Below are positions 12,948-28,227 of a DNA stretch of 64,000 nucleotides, one piece after another. Both the position numbers and the translations under genes were made by a program. The notes below the pieces were generated by a model. It was not told the DNA's origin and searched no databases. It was given only the letters and a program-made list of their open reading frames with translations. This DNA is from Adineta vaga (lineage: Eukaryota > Rotifera), in contig CP075493.1 in NCBI GenBank assembly GCA_021613535.1, forward strand, positions 5,952,001 through 6,016,000, in the 5' to 3' direction. Numbering within the stretch: the first letter of the stretch is position 1; each line of letters opens with the position of its first letter.

Positions 12948-13452
12948 TCGTTAAATTTTGAAAAGCGTAAATGAATAAAAACTATTCTAAATAATCCGAT
13001 CATTTATAATGACTCGAATTTGCATTTTAATCGTGTGAGAAAAGTTTTTGACAGTAACTGCGTATTTTAGATTATAATACATGAAGGTACGATATAAATA
13101 AGAAAAACATCATCTAGATATGGTCTAAATAACAGCAATATTCTATATTTAAATTGTGCCATTCGAACTAATTGTCATGAACTTCTGGACCGACATTGCG
13201 CTTTTCTAAAAGAAGCTTATTTTGAAAAATGATTTTAATTATTGATGATTATTCGTATGAAAAATTAATGACGACATTGATATGTCAGCAAATCTCATGA
13301 ACCAAGTTCTGCCTATCTACTAATGATTCTGAAATCGAAATGTTAACTGTATTTCTTGATAGTAATATGAACGCGCCTAGTTTTCAGAAATTCAAATATC
13401 TTGATTGTATTCTAAGTTTAATATTGACTATCAGTTATCATTATCTACATAT
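12948..13452. other. Divergent intergenic region (GPCR / C-type lectin)
   Basis: About 500 bp between two divergent start codons, so it must hold both upstream regions. AT-rich, with no clear TATA box or other recognisable motif. Confidence 0.5.
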
Positions 13453-15144
13453 ATGTACTATATCGTTCCTCTCTTTGTTCTGATTTATCAAACAGCATTG
13501 GGTAAAGATGAATCTATCGATAGAATCGGTGTCAAATAGTAGATTTGAATTCTTAGCTTTGGTTTATGATGATCAATGTACGAACTCATGTGACATTCCT
13601 GGTATGATTTGTACGACTGGTCGATGTAAATGTGATTCAAAACAATATCTGTTTTGGACCGGTGCTCGATGTGCACCATGTCCAAATGATTGGGTTATGA
13701 CTGGTTTGTATCAAACTATCGTTGGCTATAATTCATATGAATTTATACTTTATAGACACAGCATGCATTGCTTTGTATAGAACATTAGCGTCTTGGCAAG
13801 TGGCGAAAGCGACGTGTAAGGCTGCCAGAGGTGAATTAATTAGTTTTCGTGATCCGAAGATAATTCCATTAATATATGAAACAATGAATCGAGATCTGAC
13901 CTCAGATCCCGCTCTTCGCATATGGACGAGTGCTCATTCTGTCGATCCTTATGAAAGTAAGTTAGAACATGATTATATAACGACTTGATTATTTTAGTTT
14001 GAACATTATGCATATCGCATTTATCATTGTAACTTGATCCAGAGCTCAAACACTTGAGATCCATTTATTTATAGGAATTAGTTCTTTTATGTCTATTTCA
14101 GACGGAATTTATCAATGGTTGGACAAAACTCAAAGTACTTTTGAATCTAACAGTCAATGGTGGTGTAAAAAACTCAGAACGATAACAGGTTACGACTATG
14201 CGTATGATGAGCCGACACGATTCACTAATCTTGGCGAACTAGAAGCATGTACAGCTGCATGGCGCGGTCAAACTACTACTGCGGAAATTGTGTGTTTAGA
14301 TGATCGAGTTTGTAGTAGCAATTTTGCATTTATTTGTGAAAAATGTAAGTATTACTATTTATTAAAATTTGATTATAACTCTTCCCATTTAGCGGAATCA
14401 ACTGCTCAAGAATATCTGGGACCTGCACGTATGTCGGCTCTTTTGCATATTTATTTATCGTATGATGAATATTTTTAGCCATAACAAATAATAATAACAA
14501 TAATGGAATAGGTATAAATTCAAATAATATCAAGCCAAAACCTCAAAGTAACTTCTCTGCTTTGACTAGTTTATCGAGGAATTCATTCGACTATCGATAA
14601 TTTGCAATCTTTCATTGTTTCACAGGAAATAATTAGTACAGATTATTCCGTTGAATAACTACGTTTGCAATGTATGAAAAACGATGGTTCACACTCGTTT
14701 CCTTTCTCTTGAAACTGTAGATATCTCTTATCTATTCACTATTTCTCTAAGAATAAGATGTAGATTGAGTACTTGTCTAAATGAATGACGTAAAAATATT
14801 TTATTTTTTAAAGAGAATTCATCGAATACGCTGTTAATAATCATCATTATTGTCGTCGTTGTATTGATCTTATTAAGTCTTCTTGCATGCTGTTTAATCT
14901 ATTGGTTCAAATATCGTAAAACAACAACTATGACATCAGTAAATGAAGTTTAATCAGAAATATCGAAGAATCAATTTGTTCCTTTTAGCAAAATATTACC
15001 AATCCAAAACAATCGATTCAATCTGATGATGTGAGAAGTGAAGTTATTGTAAATGAAGTTCCTGCAAGTAAAACTATTCCTATTAAACAACAGAAAAATA
15101 AACGAGCAGGTTATTCAAAACAACAATTTGATGAATTCGATTGA
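13453..15144 (+). CDS. Single-pass membrane C-type lectin-domain receptor
   Basis: The start at 13453 gives a signal peptide (MYYIVPLFVLIYQTAL) joined by a 55-bp intron to a Cys-rich stretch (QCTNSCDIPGMICTTGRCKC) and then a C-type lectin-like domain. The domain runs from CPNDWVMTDTACIAL over three exons (WQVAKATCKAARGELISF, GIYQWLDKTQS) to CSSNFAFICEKC. It has EPT where calcium-dependent mannose binders have EPN, and LDD where they have WND, so classical sugar binding is uncertain. A short Ser/Thr/Asn-rich stalk, a TM helix near 14835-14900 (long Ile/Val/Leu run, then WFKYRK) and a basic cytoplasmic tail follow. Exons in the stalk region (14393-14813) are less certain. Probably a cell-surface recognition or adhesion protein. 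Confidence 0.75.
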
Positions 15145-15439
15145 TTAGAACGATAATTATCAACTTATATTTTGTTCTCTTGATGTCTTTATCATTAATT
15201 TCGAGCTAATATAGTTTCAACTTGTTTATAAAAGATGGGATTGTTTTTTCGATTTAATAAAAAGATACTATTTAATCCATTCTTTATCTCTAAGCAATTA
15301 GAGTTAGTATAATAGTACAAATAAATAGTCTCTCGAAGTAAACGAGTTGGATTATGTATCTTTTCATTGAACAAGAACATTGTTTGTACACATACATCAA
15401 TGAATAGAGAAAGAGAGAAAGGAAATGAAAAAGAAATTT

Positions 15440-15472
15440 CTCTCTCTCTCTCACGCTCGCTCGCTCGCTCGC
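15440..15472 (+). repeat. (TC)n-(GCTC)n simple repeat upstream of the sulfotransferase
   Basis: A TC run passes into repeated GCTC units ending about 70 bp before the sulfotransferase start codon. On the opposite strand it reads as GA/GAGC repeats similar to GAGA-type promoter elements. The rest of 15145-15542 shows no gene. Confidence 0.7.
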
Positions 15473-15533
15473 TTTTTTCTTTTCCATACTCGATGAAGAA
15501 CGTTCGTTATATATTTAGCAAGCGTTCTATTGA

Positions 15534-16577
<1,044 letters not shown>

Positions 16578-17341
16578 TTATTCAAGGTGTGAAAATAAAA
16601 GGGCAGACTATTTGTACCATCTGCATCGAAGAAGAAGAGAAGAGAAAACATCTATTTGTCATTAACAGTGGGTAGTCTCTTATAAAAAGTAGCTAAATTT
16701 AATTGAGAGCATACACATACACATGTCGATAGTGGCAGGAGACAATCAGCTGTCTACCTCTTGTCTATATATAAATGAACGCATGATGAGCTTAGAACAT
16801 CACATTTGTTCAATACCCTCGAGCTTTTTCTCTTCTCGTGAAGTGTATGTTTATTCACGAATGTCAAAAGAATCGAGAGAAAATCTTAGTTCATATTATC
16901 ATAGCGTCAGCTAGATTTTGTTCTATAGTCTTCAATGTTGACTGACATAATCACTATATGTATGATTATAAGATTCTTGTCATATTTTACATCATCATAA
17001 TCTACTGACAAAGAATTAATGGACTTTTGTTTCGTTTAATCTTCTTCCTTTTTTCTAGATAATTAAAAAAAAGGTGAAACACATTATAATCAACGCTATT
17101 TTGATACAGAAAACGAAAAACCAAATGATCAGAATATAATAAAACTACCGCAATATATATATATATATGTATACCACCGGGTTCAGACAACAAAAAACGA
17201 TGAGAGAGAATTAGTATGCTGCTGAGAAATGTATAAATATATGTATATGTGTCTATCAACGCATTTGATATGAATGAATAAGAATAACACAAAAACTAGC
17301 AAACTATATGTACAAAATAAAAAGACAAGAAAAATTTCAAT
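16578..17341. other. Intergenic region between sulfotransferase and KDM4 3' ends
   Basis: About 760 bp between converging genes, AT-rich with a short (TA)n tract near 17155-17168. I see no domain, splice structure or RNA gene. Confidence 0.55.
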
Positions 17342-20647
<3,306 letters not shown>

Positions 20648-20787
20648 AGCTATCTGTAACAAAAATGAACGGAAAATCTTTTAAAAAAATATGTATCATC
20701 ATTTTTACTTGAAATAAATATCAAAAAGATAAAAGAAAAGAAGTTTTGTCTTTTATACAGAAAAAAAAAGAAGTAAAACACCGAGAT

Positions 20788-23312
20788 TTAAAATTTCGTT
20801 TGATCACAGGCATGATTTAATTTTTGTGCATGTTGAAGTTTCGTGAATTGAGTACGACAACCTCGACCATAATAACAATTAGGACGATTACGCATTAGTA
20901 CCGGAGTAATATCATCTTGTTTCATATGCAGACGAAATTGATAGGCTAATTCTTTGAACATTTTCAAACCACATTTATAGCAAACAATTTTGGAAGATGG
21001 AACTATGTAAGAATAAGAAAATTGTTAGATATGAGAGAATTAAAAACGAGAAAAATCTTACTTGCAGCATTTCGATCGATACCAGGACAAGTAAATTCAT
21101 TTCGATCGAGACGATCACAACATTCGACGAGTAAATCACGCATTGTTTTGCGATTCGTCGTCAAATAATCCTAAAATTAATGACTGTATTTTTCAAAATC
21201 AAACAATGATTAACTTACTTGCACAATTTGTGATTCAACAGGATTATCAATGACAAGATTTGTAAGATGTCGAGGTGAGAAATTAAAATCTATTAAAATG
21301 TAAAAGTTTTTGTATTTTGTAAATAGTAAATGAAAAATAATACCTCTTAGACGATTTAAACAACCAAGACATCCTTGTCGTTGACATTGTTGAAAATAAA
21401 TATTGCAAAAAAATTGATGACATACTTCACCTGAAAATTTATACGAAAATTATCATTTTAAATGAATATCGAAATAACGAACAATGTTGATGAATATCAG
21501 CTTCGTCGCGTCGATCTGGCATGGGTTGAATACAACATTGACATAAAATATGATTTTGATTTGCTGGACACTGAAAACCAGTTGCAGCTGTAATAATAAA
21601 GAAACAATTTTGATATTTCATTCGATTGAACAACAAACATACCTATCGCTCCCTGAGGACATTGTCGACACATAAATCTGACATTAGCAACAACAGGAGG
21701 AGGAGCTATCACTGGAGCACTAGAAATAGTATATCATTCGAATGGAATCCTATACAAAGGAACAACTCACAAGTAAGCATGATTATCGTCGTCGTCGTCG
21801 TCGTCTTCATCATGATCATCATCGTCATGGTCATCGTCGTCCTCCATCTTCAATATCTCATATATACATGTATTTGAAATTTTATAATGAAAAAGAATAT
21901 TTACCTCTCCTTCTTCGTCATTATCATTATCTTCGTCATCGTCATAATCATCACCATCACCAAATTGAGTGTTCTGTAGATACATACCATCAGGTCCCAC
22001 CTACATCAACAAACAAACAAAAAAACAAACACATGTTTTTCTAATATTTCGAAATATTTTTTTCAAATTTACATCATATCTGCCATTTTTGAATTTTTTC
22101 GCTGTTTCAGTGTTTTCATCAATTCTTTCGGTGCTGGTCGTTTATGTGGATATGCTTTGAGAAAAGCATCTAAGATTCCATTTATTACAAAGTTCTTCTT
22201 CTTGCCTGTAACTTTCACACGACATTTCGGACTAAAAGAAAAACGTTGAAAAACTATTCGAAATCATTCTTTCTTTAATCCAATTACCAAGTACGTTGAA
22301 CTGCTTCCCATGATTCATAACAATCACTACAGAACGCATGCAAACATGGTTCAAGACTAACTGGATTAGTCATAATATCTTGACAACAGACACATGTTAA
22401 AACATCTTCCATATCATCACCAGCTTCCATAGCAAATTCTTTTTTTGGTTCATCTTTTAGTTTAGTAGGTTTAATTTCAACATCTGGACTTGTGTTCACT
22501 AGATAGCTAGATCAATATTTTCTTGTGTTTCTAAATCGATAAACTAGTTAAATAAGAGAGATTAATTATAACTTACGATTAGGCGAAAGAGGAGGAATCG
22601 ATGGATAAGATGTCATTTGTGTATCTGGATCAAAACGTCAAAGATTATTTCCGATAATCAAAGATGATAATTTGTATTCTTACCTTCATCATATAAAGAT
22701 AATTCTTTATCTGTTTGCTCTTCTAATGATTTTATCACTGGTATATCTATTTGAAACACAACATCTAGTAACAAAAACGCAATTACATTGATTGTAAGTT
22801 TACATTGATGAACTAACTTGATCCCGTTTCATCTTTTCGAAAAACTAGATGAATAATATCATCTGTATGAAGTTCTACACGCTGAACAACAGTTACAAGC
22901 TACATATTCTGTTTGTTTTTGTCTAGAAAATCTGAACTTACAGAATCATTTTTAGTCACTTTAGTTGAACGATTAATCAGTGTTCCATTTGAACTCGTAT
23001 CTTGCAGATAGAGATGACCATTATCATATTCAAAAATACAATGGAAAGACGAGACAAATCGATTATTAGCAATAGATAAATCATTTGCTAGAAGAAAAAA
23101 GTTTGTTCAAATTATTTTAATATTCGTTCAGACAAGAAATAGTAAAATTCTAATACATCATTCAATGAACTATAAATTCTACAAAAAAAAACATGCGTAT
23201 TCTATTTACTTTCAGCTCGACCAATTTTAAATTGATTTTTGTAAACTGATATAATATTGTGATTGTTCAAATTTTTTAGACGATATAATGCAGATACATC
23301 CATTGAGGACAT
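20788..23312 (-). CDS. CHFR: E3 ubiquitin ligase CHFR (checkpoint with FHA and RING finger)
   Basis: Mitotic stress checkpoint E3 ligase. The N-terminal FHA domain reads NQFKIGRAE, then NRFVSSFHCIFEY and LQDTSSNGTLIN over several short exons, the expected phosphothreonine-binding fold. The RING finger is CVCCQDIMTNPVSLEPCLHA, FCSDCYESW, then PKCRV. An Asp/Glu-rich segment (near 21790-22000) and the Cys-rich region (CPANQNHILCQCCIQPMPDR, DEADIHQHC) follow, as in CHFR. The C-terminus carries a PBZ poly(ADP-ribose)-binding zinc finger (NCYYGRGCRTQF, then HAQKLNHAC). About ten exons. An AG directly touches the ATG at 23312. The complete domain set makes the identification strong. Confidence 0.9.
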
Positions 23313-23314
23313 CT
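23313..23314 (-). promoter_or_regulatory. 3' splice-site-like AG abutting CHFR ATG (candidate trans-splice acceptor)
   Basis: Read on the minus strand, TCTTATTTTAG is followed immediately by ATGTCC, the CHFR start. This fits a spliced-leader acceptor or the end of a 5'-UTR intron. Confidence 0.45.
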
Positions 23315-24021
23315 AAAATAAGATATGGTCGATATTTAAATGACCTTCAACAATGAAATGTTGGTAGAATCTGTCAAAATCTACTCGAATATGAAACATA
23401 ACATATATCTTAATGATTGATTTCACGATGTTCTCTATTCTCACATTTTTATTTGATTAACTGTCATTAGCTCTTTTCTTTTCTTACCTTGTAGCAAACT
23501 GAGTAAGAAAAGAAACGTAGAAAAGCATCATTCATATAAGGAAAGCAAAAAAATAACAACACACACACACACGCACACACAACACAGATGCAATAACAAA
23601 ATAAACAATGCCATTCGATTGATGTAACTGATAAGCCAATTGAATATAAATTGAAAAATTTGATGATGGAATTTATTATTAGATAATTAGTTGCCAATAT
23701 TTTCAAGTATGAAATCATATTTTTATTTTATGCTATGAGAGACATCTATCTTTATCAGAATAGGATTCGAAAATCAACCAATTGGAAACGCAGATCAGTG
23801 AATCTCAGTCAGTTAGCTCAGACAAAACAGAATAACGTTACGTTACGGAAATTTAATCTTTGAAAGATCGTGTTAAACTAATCACTGAGGAAAGTTTACT
23901 TACCGGTATTTTTGAATACGAAAGATTCTTTAGATATATTTATAATAGCTATCAAATATGCATGTACAGAAGTAATTATTTGATTATTATATAATTCATA
24001 ATTTTAGATTTTCTCAAAATT
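23313..24021. other. Divergent CHFR / NDUFAF4 intergenic region
   Basis: About 700 bp shared by two divergent genes, with a (CA)n microsatellite at about 23558-23582. No confident core promoter motif was seen. An ATTTTAG acceptor-like site ends at 24007, 14 bp before the NDUFAF4 ATG. Confidence 0.55.
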
Positions 24022-24738
24022 ATGGGCGGTGCAATTCATCGAGGAACCCGATTTTTACGTATGTATAATATCGATAATCGAGTTGATAGAGTTCTTGCCA
24101 AAGAAAAACCAACTCCTGCTCCTCGATATCCAACTGAACAACAAATTTCTCAATCAGCAAATGTTGAAAGTAAAAATCGATATTCTCCTATTTTCTTTCC
24201 TTTTCTTTAAAATCAAATTCAATCTTTATCATTCAGGTAACGTTGCACCTAAAACTAATCGGAAGAATGACAATTACTAGATCATTTACATGATGTCAAA
24301 GTCTATTCAACTGGTGATAATCCAGTGATACGTCGTGTTACTGATAAAAGTAGTCATCCATCCAAACAACCATTATTAAATCGTGTTGAAGAACCAATAG
24401 ATGAAAATAGTGCTGATACTGCATTTGGTTATGTTGAACCAAAACGTATTCCTCCTGGTCGAATATCATTACGTCAATTTCTTGCATATCTTCAACAGTA
24501 TCGCGATGCACCCGAAGAATATTCTATTGAACGTTTTGCTGATATGTATACAATTAAACCTGAAGTAGCACAACAAATATTTAAGTATCATAGTTTATTA
24601 TCTTTACAAGAAATTTCTCGTCAACAAAGTAAATCTCCAGCTAGACCACCACATATTGCTGCAGCTGAAGTTTTCAGTATTGAAGCTGATGCACGAAGAA
24701 GACCTGGTCCTGACACAGGCATTACTACAAAATATTGA
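24022..24738 (+). CDS. NDUFAF4: NADH dehydrogenase complex I assembly factor 4 (NDUFAF4-like), apparent one-base frame break
   Basis: The N-terminus MGGAIHRGTRFLRMYNIDNR and KPTPAPRYPT correspond to the start of NDUFAF4, a mitochondrial complex I assembly factor with a myristoylatable MG start. The C-terminal half has the conserved block RIPPGRISLRQFLAYLQQY and the EEYSIERFADMYTIKPEVAQ helix. Exon 1 ends at 24166 or so. With the acceptor ending at 24236, exon 2 reads NVAPKTNRKND and then hits TAG, while QLLDHLHDVKVYSTGDNPV continues in the next frame. Both pieces match the family's expected order, so one base appears missing near 24271. Using the later acceptor ending at 24280 restores the frame but drops that conserved stretch. 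Either the gene is damaged, the assembly has an error, or the longer intron is used. Confidence 0.78.
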
Positions 24739-24848
24739 TGTTTTGTTTAATATGCTGGTTTTTGTCTATTGTTTTTTTGTTTAGAGAAATATAAAAAAAC
24801 AGATTAGTATTTTTTAAACATAGCAAATTGAAGAAAAAATGAACTCTT

Positions 24849-25535
24849 TTAACCTAAATCTGATGATGAATAATGTCCTTGAACTTGTTTAATCGCATTT
24901 TTCCATTGTTTATATGTTATATTCTTCATTTGCCATGCAGCTTGATATTCTTTTCTTCCATGTTCATCTCGTATGACATATGTCAAAACCATATGAGGAT
25001 AATCTGTACGATAGCGTCCATTGAAATCTATTCACAAAATGATATTGATTTATAATTCAGAAATAAAATCATTCTCTTACATGATTTTTGTTGAATATCA
25101 ATAATTGATAAAACTGGTATACGTAATACACCTTGATCACAACAACAGTTACTTTTAATTACTTGGGAATATAAACAATCTTCAGTTAGAGCCAAATCTA
25201 CTTCACCAACTGCCTAGAAGAGATAAAAACAAATAAATAATGATTTGATTTACAGAAAAGATACACGAACTTGAAATCGACCTCGTTCAGTAGTTCCGCT
25301 GAATTCAACATGACTTCCTTCTAATCGTAGAACAAGTGGTTGAAGAATACTGAAATCAATAATTTCTCGTGAATAGAAACAACCCATTTGGAAAGAAAAA
25401 GATGAATGATCTGTAAATCCGTATAAAAAAATGAATGCAATACCGTGACGGAGATGAATCATCCAAAAAAGTTAAGCAGATGGCGATGGTGAATGATATA
25501 ATACATAAAAGATAATAATAATTCATATCACTCAT
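24849..25535 (-). CDS. Small protein of unknown function, possibly secreted
   Basis: At least three minus-strand exons join in frame: one ending LRLEGSHVEFSGTTERGRFQ, one reading AVGEVDLALTEDCLYSQVIK then NCCCDQGVLRIPVLSIIDIQ, and a last exon with FNGRYRTDYPHMVLTYVIRD and AAWQMKNITYKQWKNAIKQV. The 5' end is uncertain. ATG at 25535 with a 92-bp intron gives a short hydrophobic leader (MSDMNYYYLL). ATG at 25462 is the simple alternative. The strand-rich pattern with few charged runs suggests a compact beta-rich extracellular or ER-lumenal domain. I do not recognise the family. It ends close to the NDUFAF4 3' end (convergent, about 110 bp apart). Confidence 0.55.
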
Positions 25536-25944
25536 GTATTACACATTGATGAGATGTTACTACTAATCAAACTTGATACCTGTTATTTTTCCAGGTACTT
25601 AAATGATAAAGACGGTAAGTGACAGGACGTGATTAAGGCCCTATTCCTGTAATTTTCAGGAACATTTTTTTTGACGAAGCTAAATAAATACCTGCGGTAA
25701 TTTTTACAATAATGATGAGACTAGCTTATGAACGACAGTTAATGTCTCATTTTTTCTATGTGTTTCTATTCTATGGTAAATCTTGCTTAAACCGTCTTGA
25801 GAACAGAATATTCTCACGCCCTTGTTCATGAATAAGTGATGAGTAAAAAAATGAAGTGTGTTCTGGCAGAATAAACGGATCACATCATAAGAAGCATTTT
25901 TATTTTTAATATAAGAAATTTAATAAGAAGCTATCTCAAATAAG
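25536..25944. other. Intergenic region
   Basis: About 400 bp between divergent genes. No domain, repeat or promoter motif recognised. Confidence 0.5.
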
Positions 25945-26958
25945 ATGAACGCATGGATTCTAACAAATATTCTTTTAAATTTTTTAACGTTAATTAATTC
26001 TATGTTAACAATTCTCCTTTGTTTATTTATTCTTTTATTGATTATAATTTTTCATCGAAAATCTCGTTCCGTTCCACTTCTACTTGCTGCTCATACATGC
26101 ACAATTTTACTTATATCAGCTTTCATGTTAGCAAGTATGACAGCTGCTAGTTTATTTGGATTTCTTGGTATCAAATTAGATCAACATCAAGATACAATTT
26201 GGTGTCGTTGGCGTGGCTTTCTTATTCATGGTTTTCTTTGTGCACTCTATGATTCGTATATTTTACAAGCAGCCTATCGTCTATGTCGTGTGGTATTCTA
26301 TCGTCGTAAACGTCTACATAGTTTTCCTTTATACCTACTTCTTGTACCAATAGAATCTCTTTTCGGAATTGTATGTATATCACCTGTACTATTACGTAAT
26401 GATGTTATTTATCTTCCAACGGAATTCTATTGTCAAACACCATTTACAAATATTCCAGCAATTAGTTATATTGCTGTTCGTTTATTTTGTCTTCCACTTC
26501 TATTTATTGCATTAGTTTACATATGTTTATTAAAACATATTCACCAAATAAAAACATCATCACCAACAATGACTTTACATTATCGTCGACGTTCCAAACA
26601 AAATCGACGAGATTTAATCGTTATTCGAAGATTACTTCTTATGTTAGGTGTTTTAATTCTTCTTGGTTTACCATCAATTATTTTCTTAAGTATTCTTATG
26701 ATTACAGGTCATTTTATTCCTGTTACATATCGAATCGGATGGTTGTCCGTTTCCTTTTCACTTGTTTTTCTTGCTTATATGCTTATTCAACTAACAAGAC
26801 CACTACGAAAAACTGTACGAAGAATATTTAAACTTAATATATCACATCAAAATCGTATTAGATCACTCGTGCACAACGTTCGCCATGTTATAATATGTAA
26901 TATTGCTGGTTTTAATCAAAATCGATTTGGCCGCCAAGGTAGTCTCGGAATCATTTGA
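25945..26958 (+). CDS. Intronless divergent rhodopsin-type GPCR, orphan
   Basis: A single exon of 337 residues with seven hydrophobic segments and basic loops. TM1 starts about residue 8. TM3 is followed by AAYRLCRVVFYRRKR, so the usual DRY is replaced by AYR with the Arg kept. A Cys before TM3 (IWCRW) and one in the second extracellular loop (FYCQTPF) could form the canonical disulfide. The third intracellular loop is basic (HYRRRSKQNRRDLIVIRRLL) and the TM7 end reads MLIQLTRPLRKTVRRIF, lacking a clear NPxxY. This type of intronless orphan receptor is known to be expanded in rotifers. No ligand can be inferred. Confidence 0.85.
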   Translation: MNAWILTNILLNFLTLINSMLTILLCLFILLLIIIFHRKSRSVPLLLAAHTCTILLISAFMLASMTAASLFGFLGIKLDQHQDTIWCRWRGFLIHGFLCALYDSYILQAAYRLCRVVFYRRKRLHSFPLYLLLVPIESLFGIVCISPVLLRNDVIYLPTEFYCQTPFTNIPAISYIAVRLFCLPLLFIALVYICLLKHIHQIKTSSPTMTLHYRRRSKQNRRDLIVIRRLLLMLGVLILLGLPSIIFLSILMITGHFIPVTYRIGWLSVSFSLVFLAYMLIQLTRPLRKTVRRIFKLNISHQNRIRSLVHNVRHVIICNIAGFNQNRFGRQGSLGII

Positions 26959-28227
26959 AAAAAAAACAATGATAGAAACCTGAACTTATTTCAGTTGAAG
27001 AAAAACACATTAGTCTGTTATTTTACGGACTATGATAATCAACAGATCGTATGAATGAGTGCAAATACTTCAAGACTTATTTGCATCTATGAGACACGTT
27101 AATTCTTCTTAATATGTAAAACTATATTATGATATTCAATATCTATGTCGTATTTTATTCGATGTTCAGTTATGTATATACACTAATTAATAAACAGGCA
27201 GAATGGAAATAATGTGATAATTAATTTTTCATTATCATTTATTAATGTTTCTGATCTATGCAATTCAAAATATTTCATATTGAAATTTTTATTTCAATAG
27301 AATAATATAAAGGAGTAAAGTTCACTTGATATAATAATAGCATTTATTGTGTTTTTTATATGTTTTTAGTTCGAAATTTTATCTTATGACTAAACATTTT
27401 GATTATTTCTTTCGTGATAAATGAGAACTTTTATCTTTTTCTTTTTTAGTTTCAATTGGCCTTTATCGACGAAAGAAGAAAGATTGATTCTGATGAGTAA
27501 CATGAAAGTCATTCATCGATACATTGTAAATACTCGAGTAAAGAGAAATCTGATTGTAAAACATACATCTAAGAAGAGGAAACACATATAATTTCATATT
27601 TAAATATATCTTCTAAGATATGACGCTATTCTGATTTCTACAATCCAATTTCTGACAATTTTATATTTACCATTCATTTCTAAACAAAAAAGAAACATTG
27701 CGTCTATGGATACTCCCCCATTCTCTACAGTCACTGATAAAATGATTCAATTATATGACATCGTCAGGCCATATCTAACATAGTTATCATTCGATGTTCT
27801 CTGTACGTGTACGAACAAATCAATGAATAATTACATATTGACTCATTTCATCAATATTGTTCGAAAAAGCAAAATATCCTCTCTCAAATATAAACGTTAT
27901 TATTCCACATATAATTGAAGGAAAAAAAAACAAAAAAACCTCATTCCTTTTTTTTCTTTTTCGTCAAGTTTTTTTCCTCATATTGCGTATGATTTGTTGC
28001 TAGTAGTCGAAGTAAATTATCAACTTTTTACTTTGTCTACTGATGTCGAATGAAACGAAAAGAAAAAAAAGGCGAAAAAAGAAAGAAAAAAAGTCTAAGG
28101 ACATATAGAAAAGAAAAGAAAAAACATTTTCTTTAACTTTCATTTGTAACCTAAAGCAAAAATAGTGCCGATTTAAAATTTTTTCTTACATTCTTTGTCA
28201 TTCTGTGTTTCTGTGATAGAAACAATA
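26959..28227. other. Gene-free AT-rich region
   Basis: About 1.27 kb without supported coding sequence. A-rich and purine-rich stretches occur near 27920-27950 and 28050-28130. No tRNA, repeat family or splice structure seen. Confidence 0.55.

Noticed and set aside
21742-22044. His/Arg-rich open frame on the plus strand.
   Set aside because: It is the antisense shadow of the Asp-rich acidic segment of CHFR.
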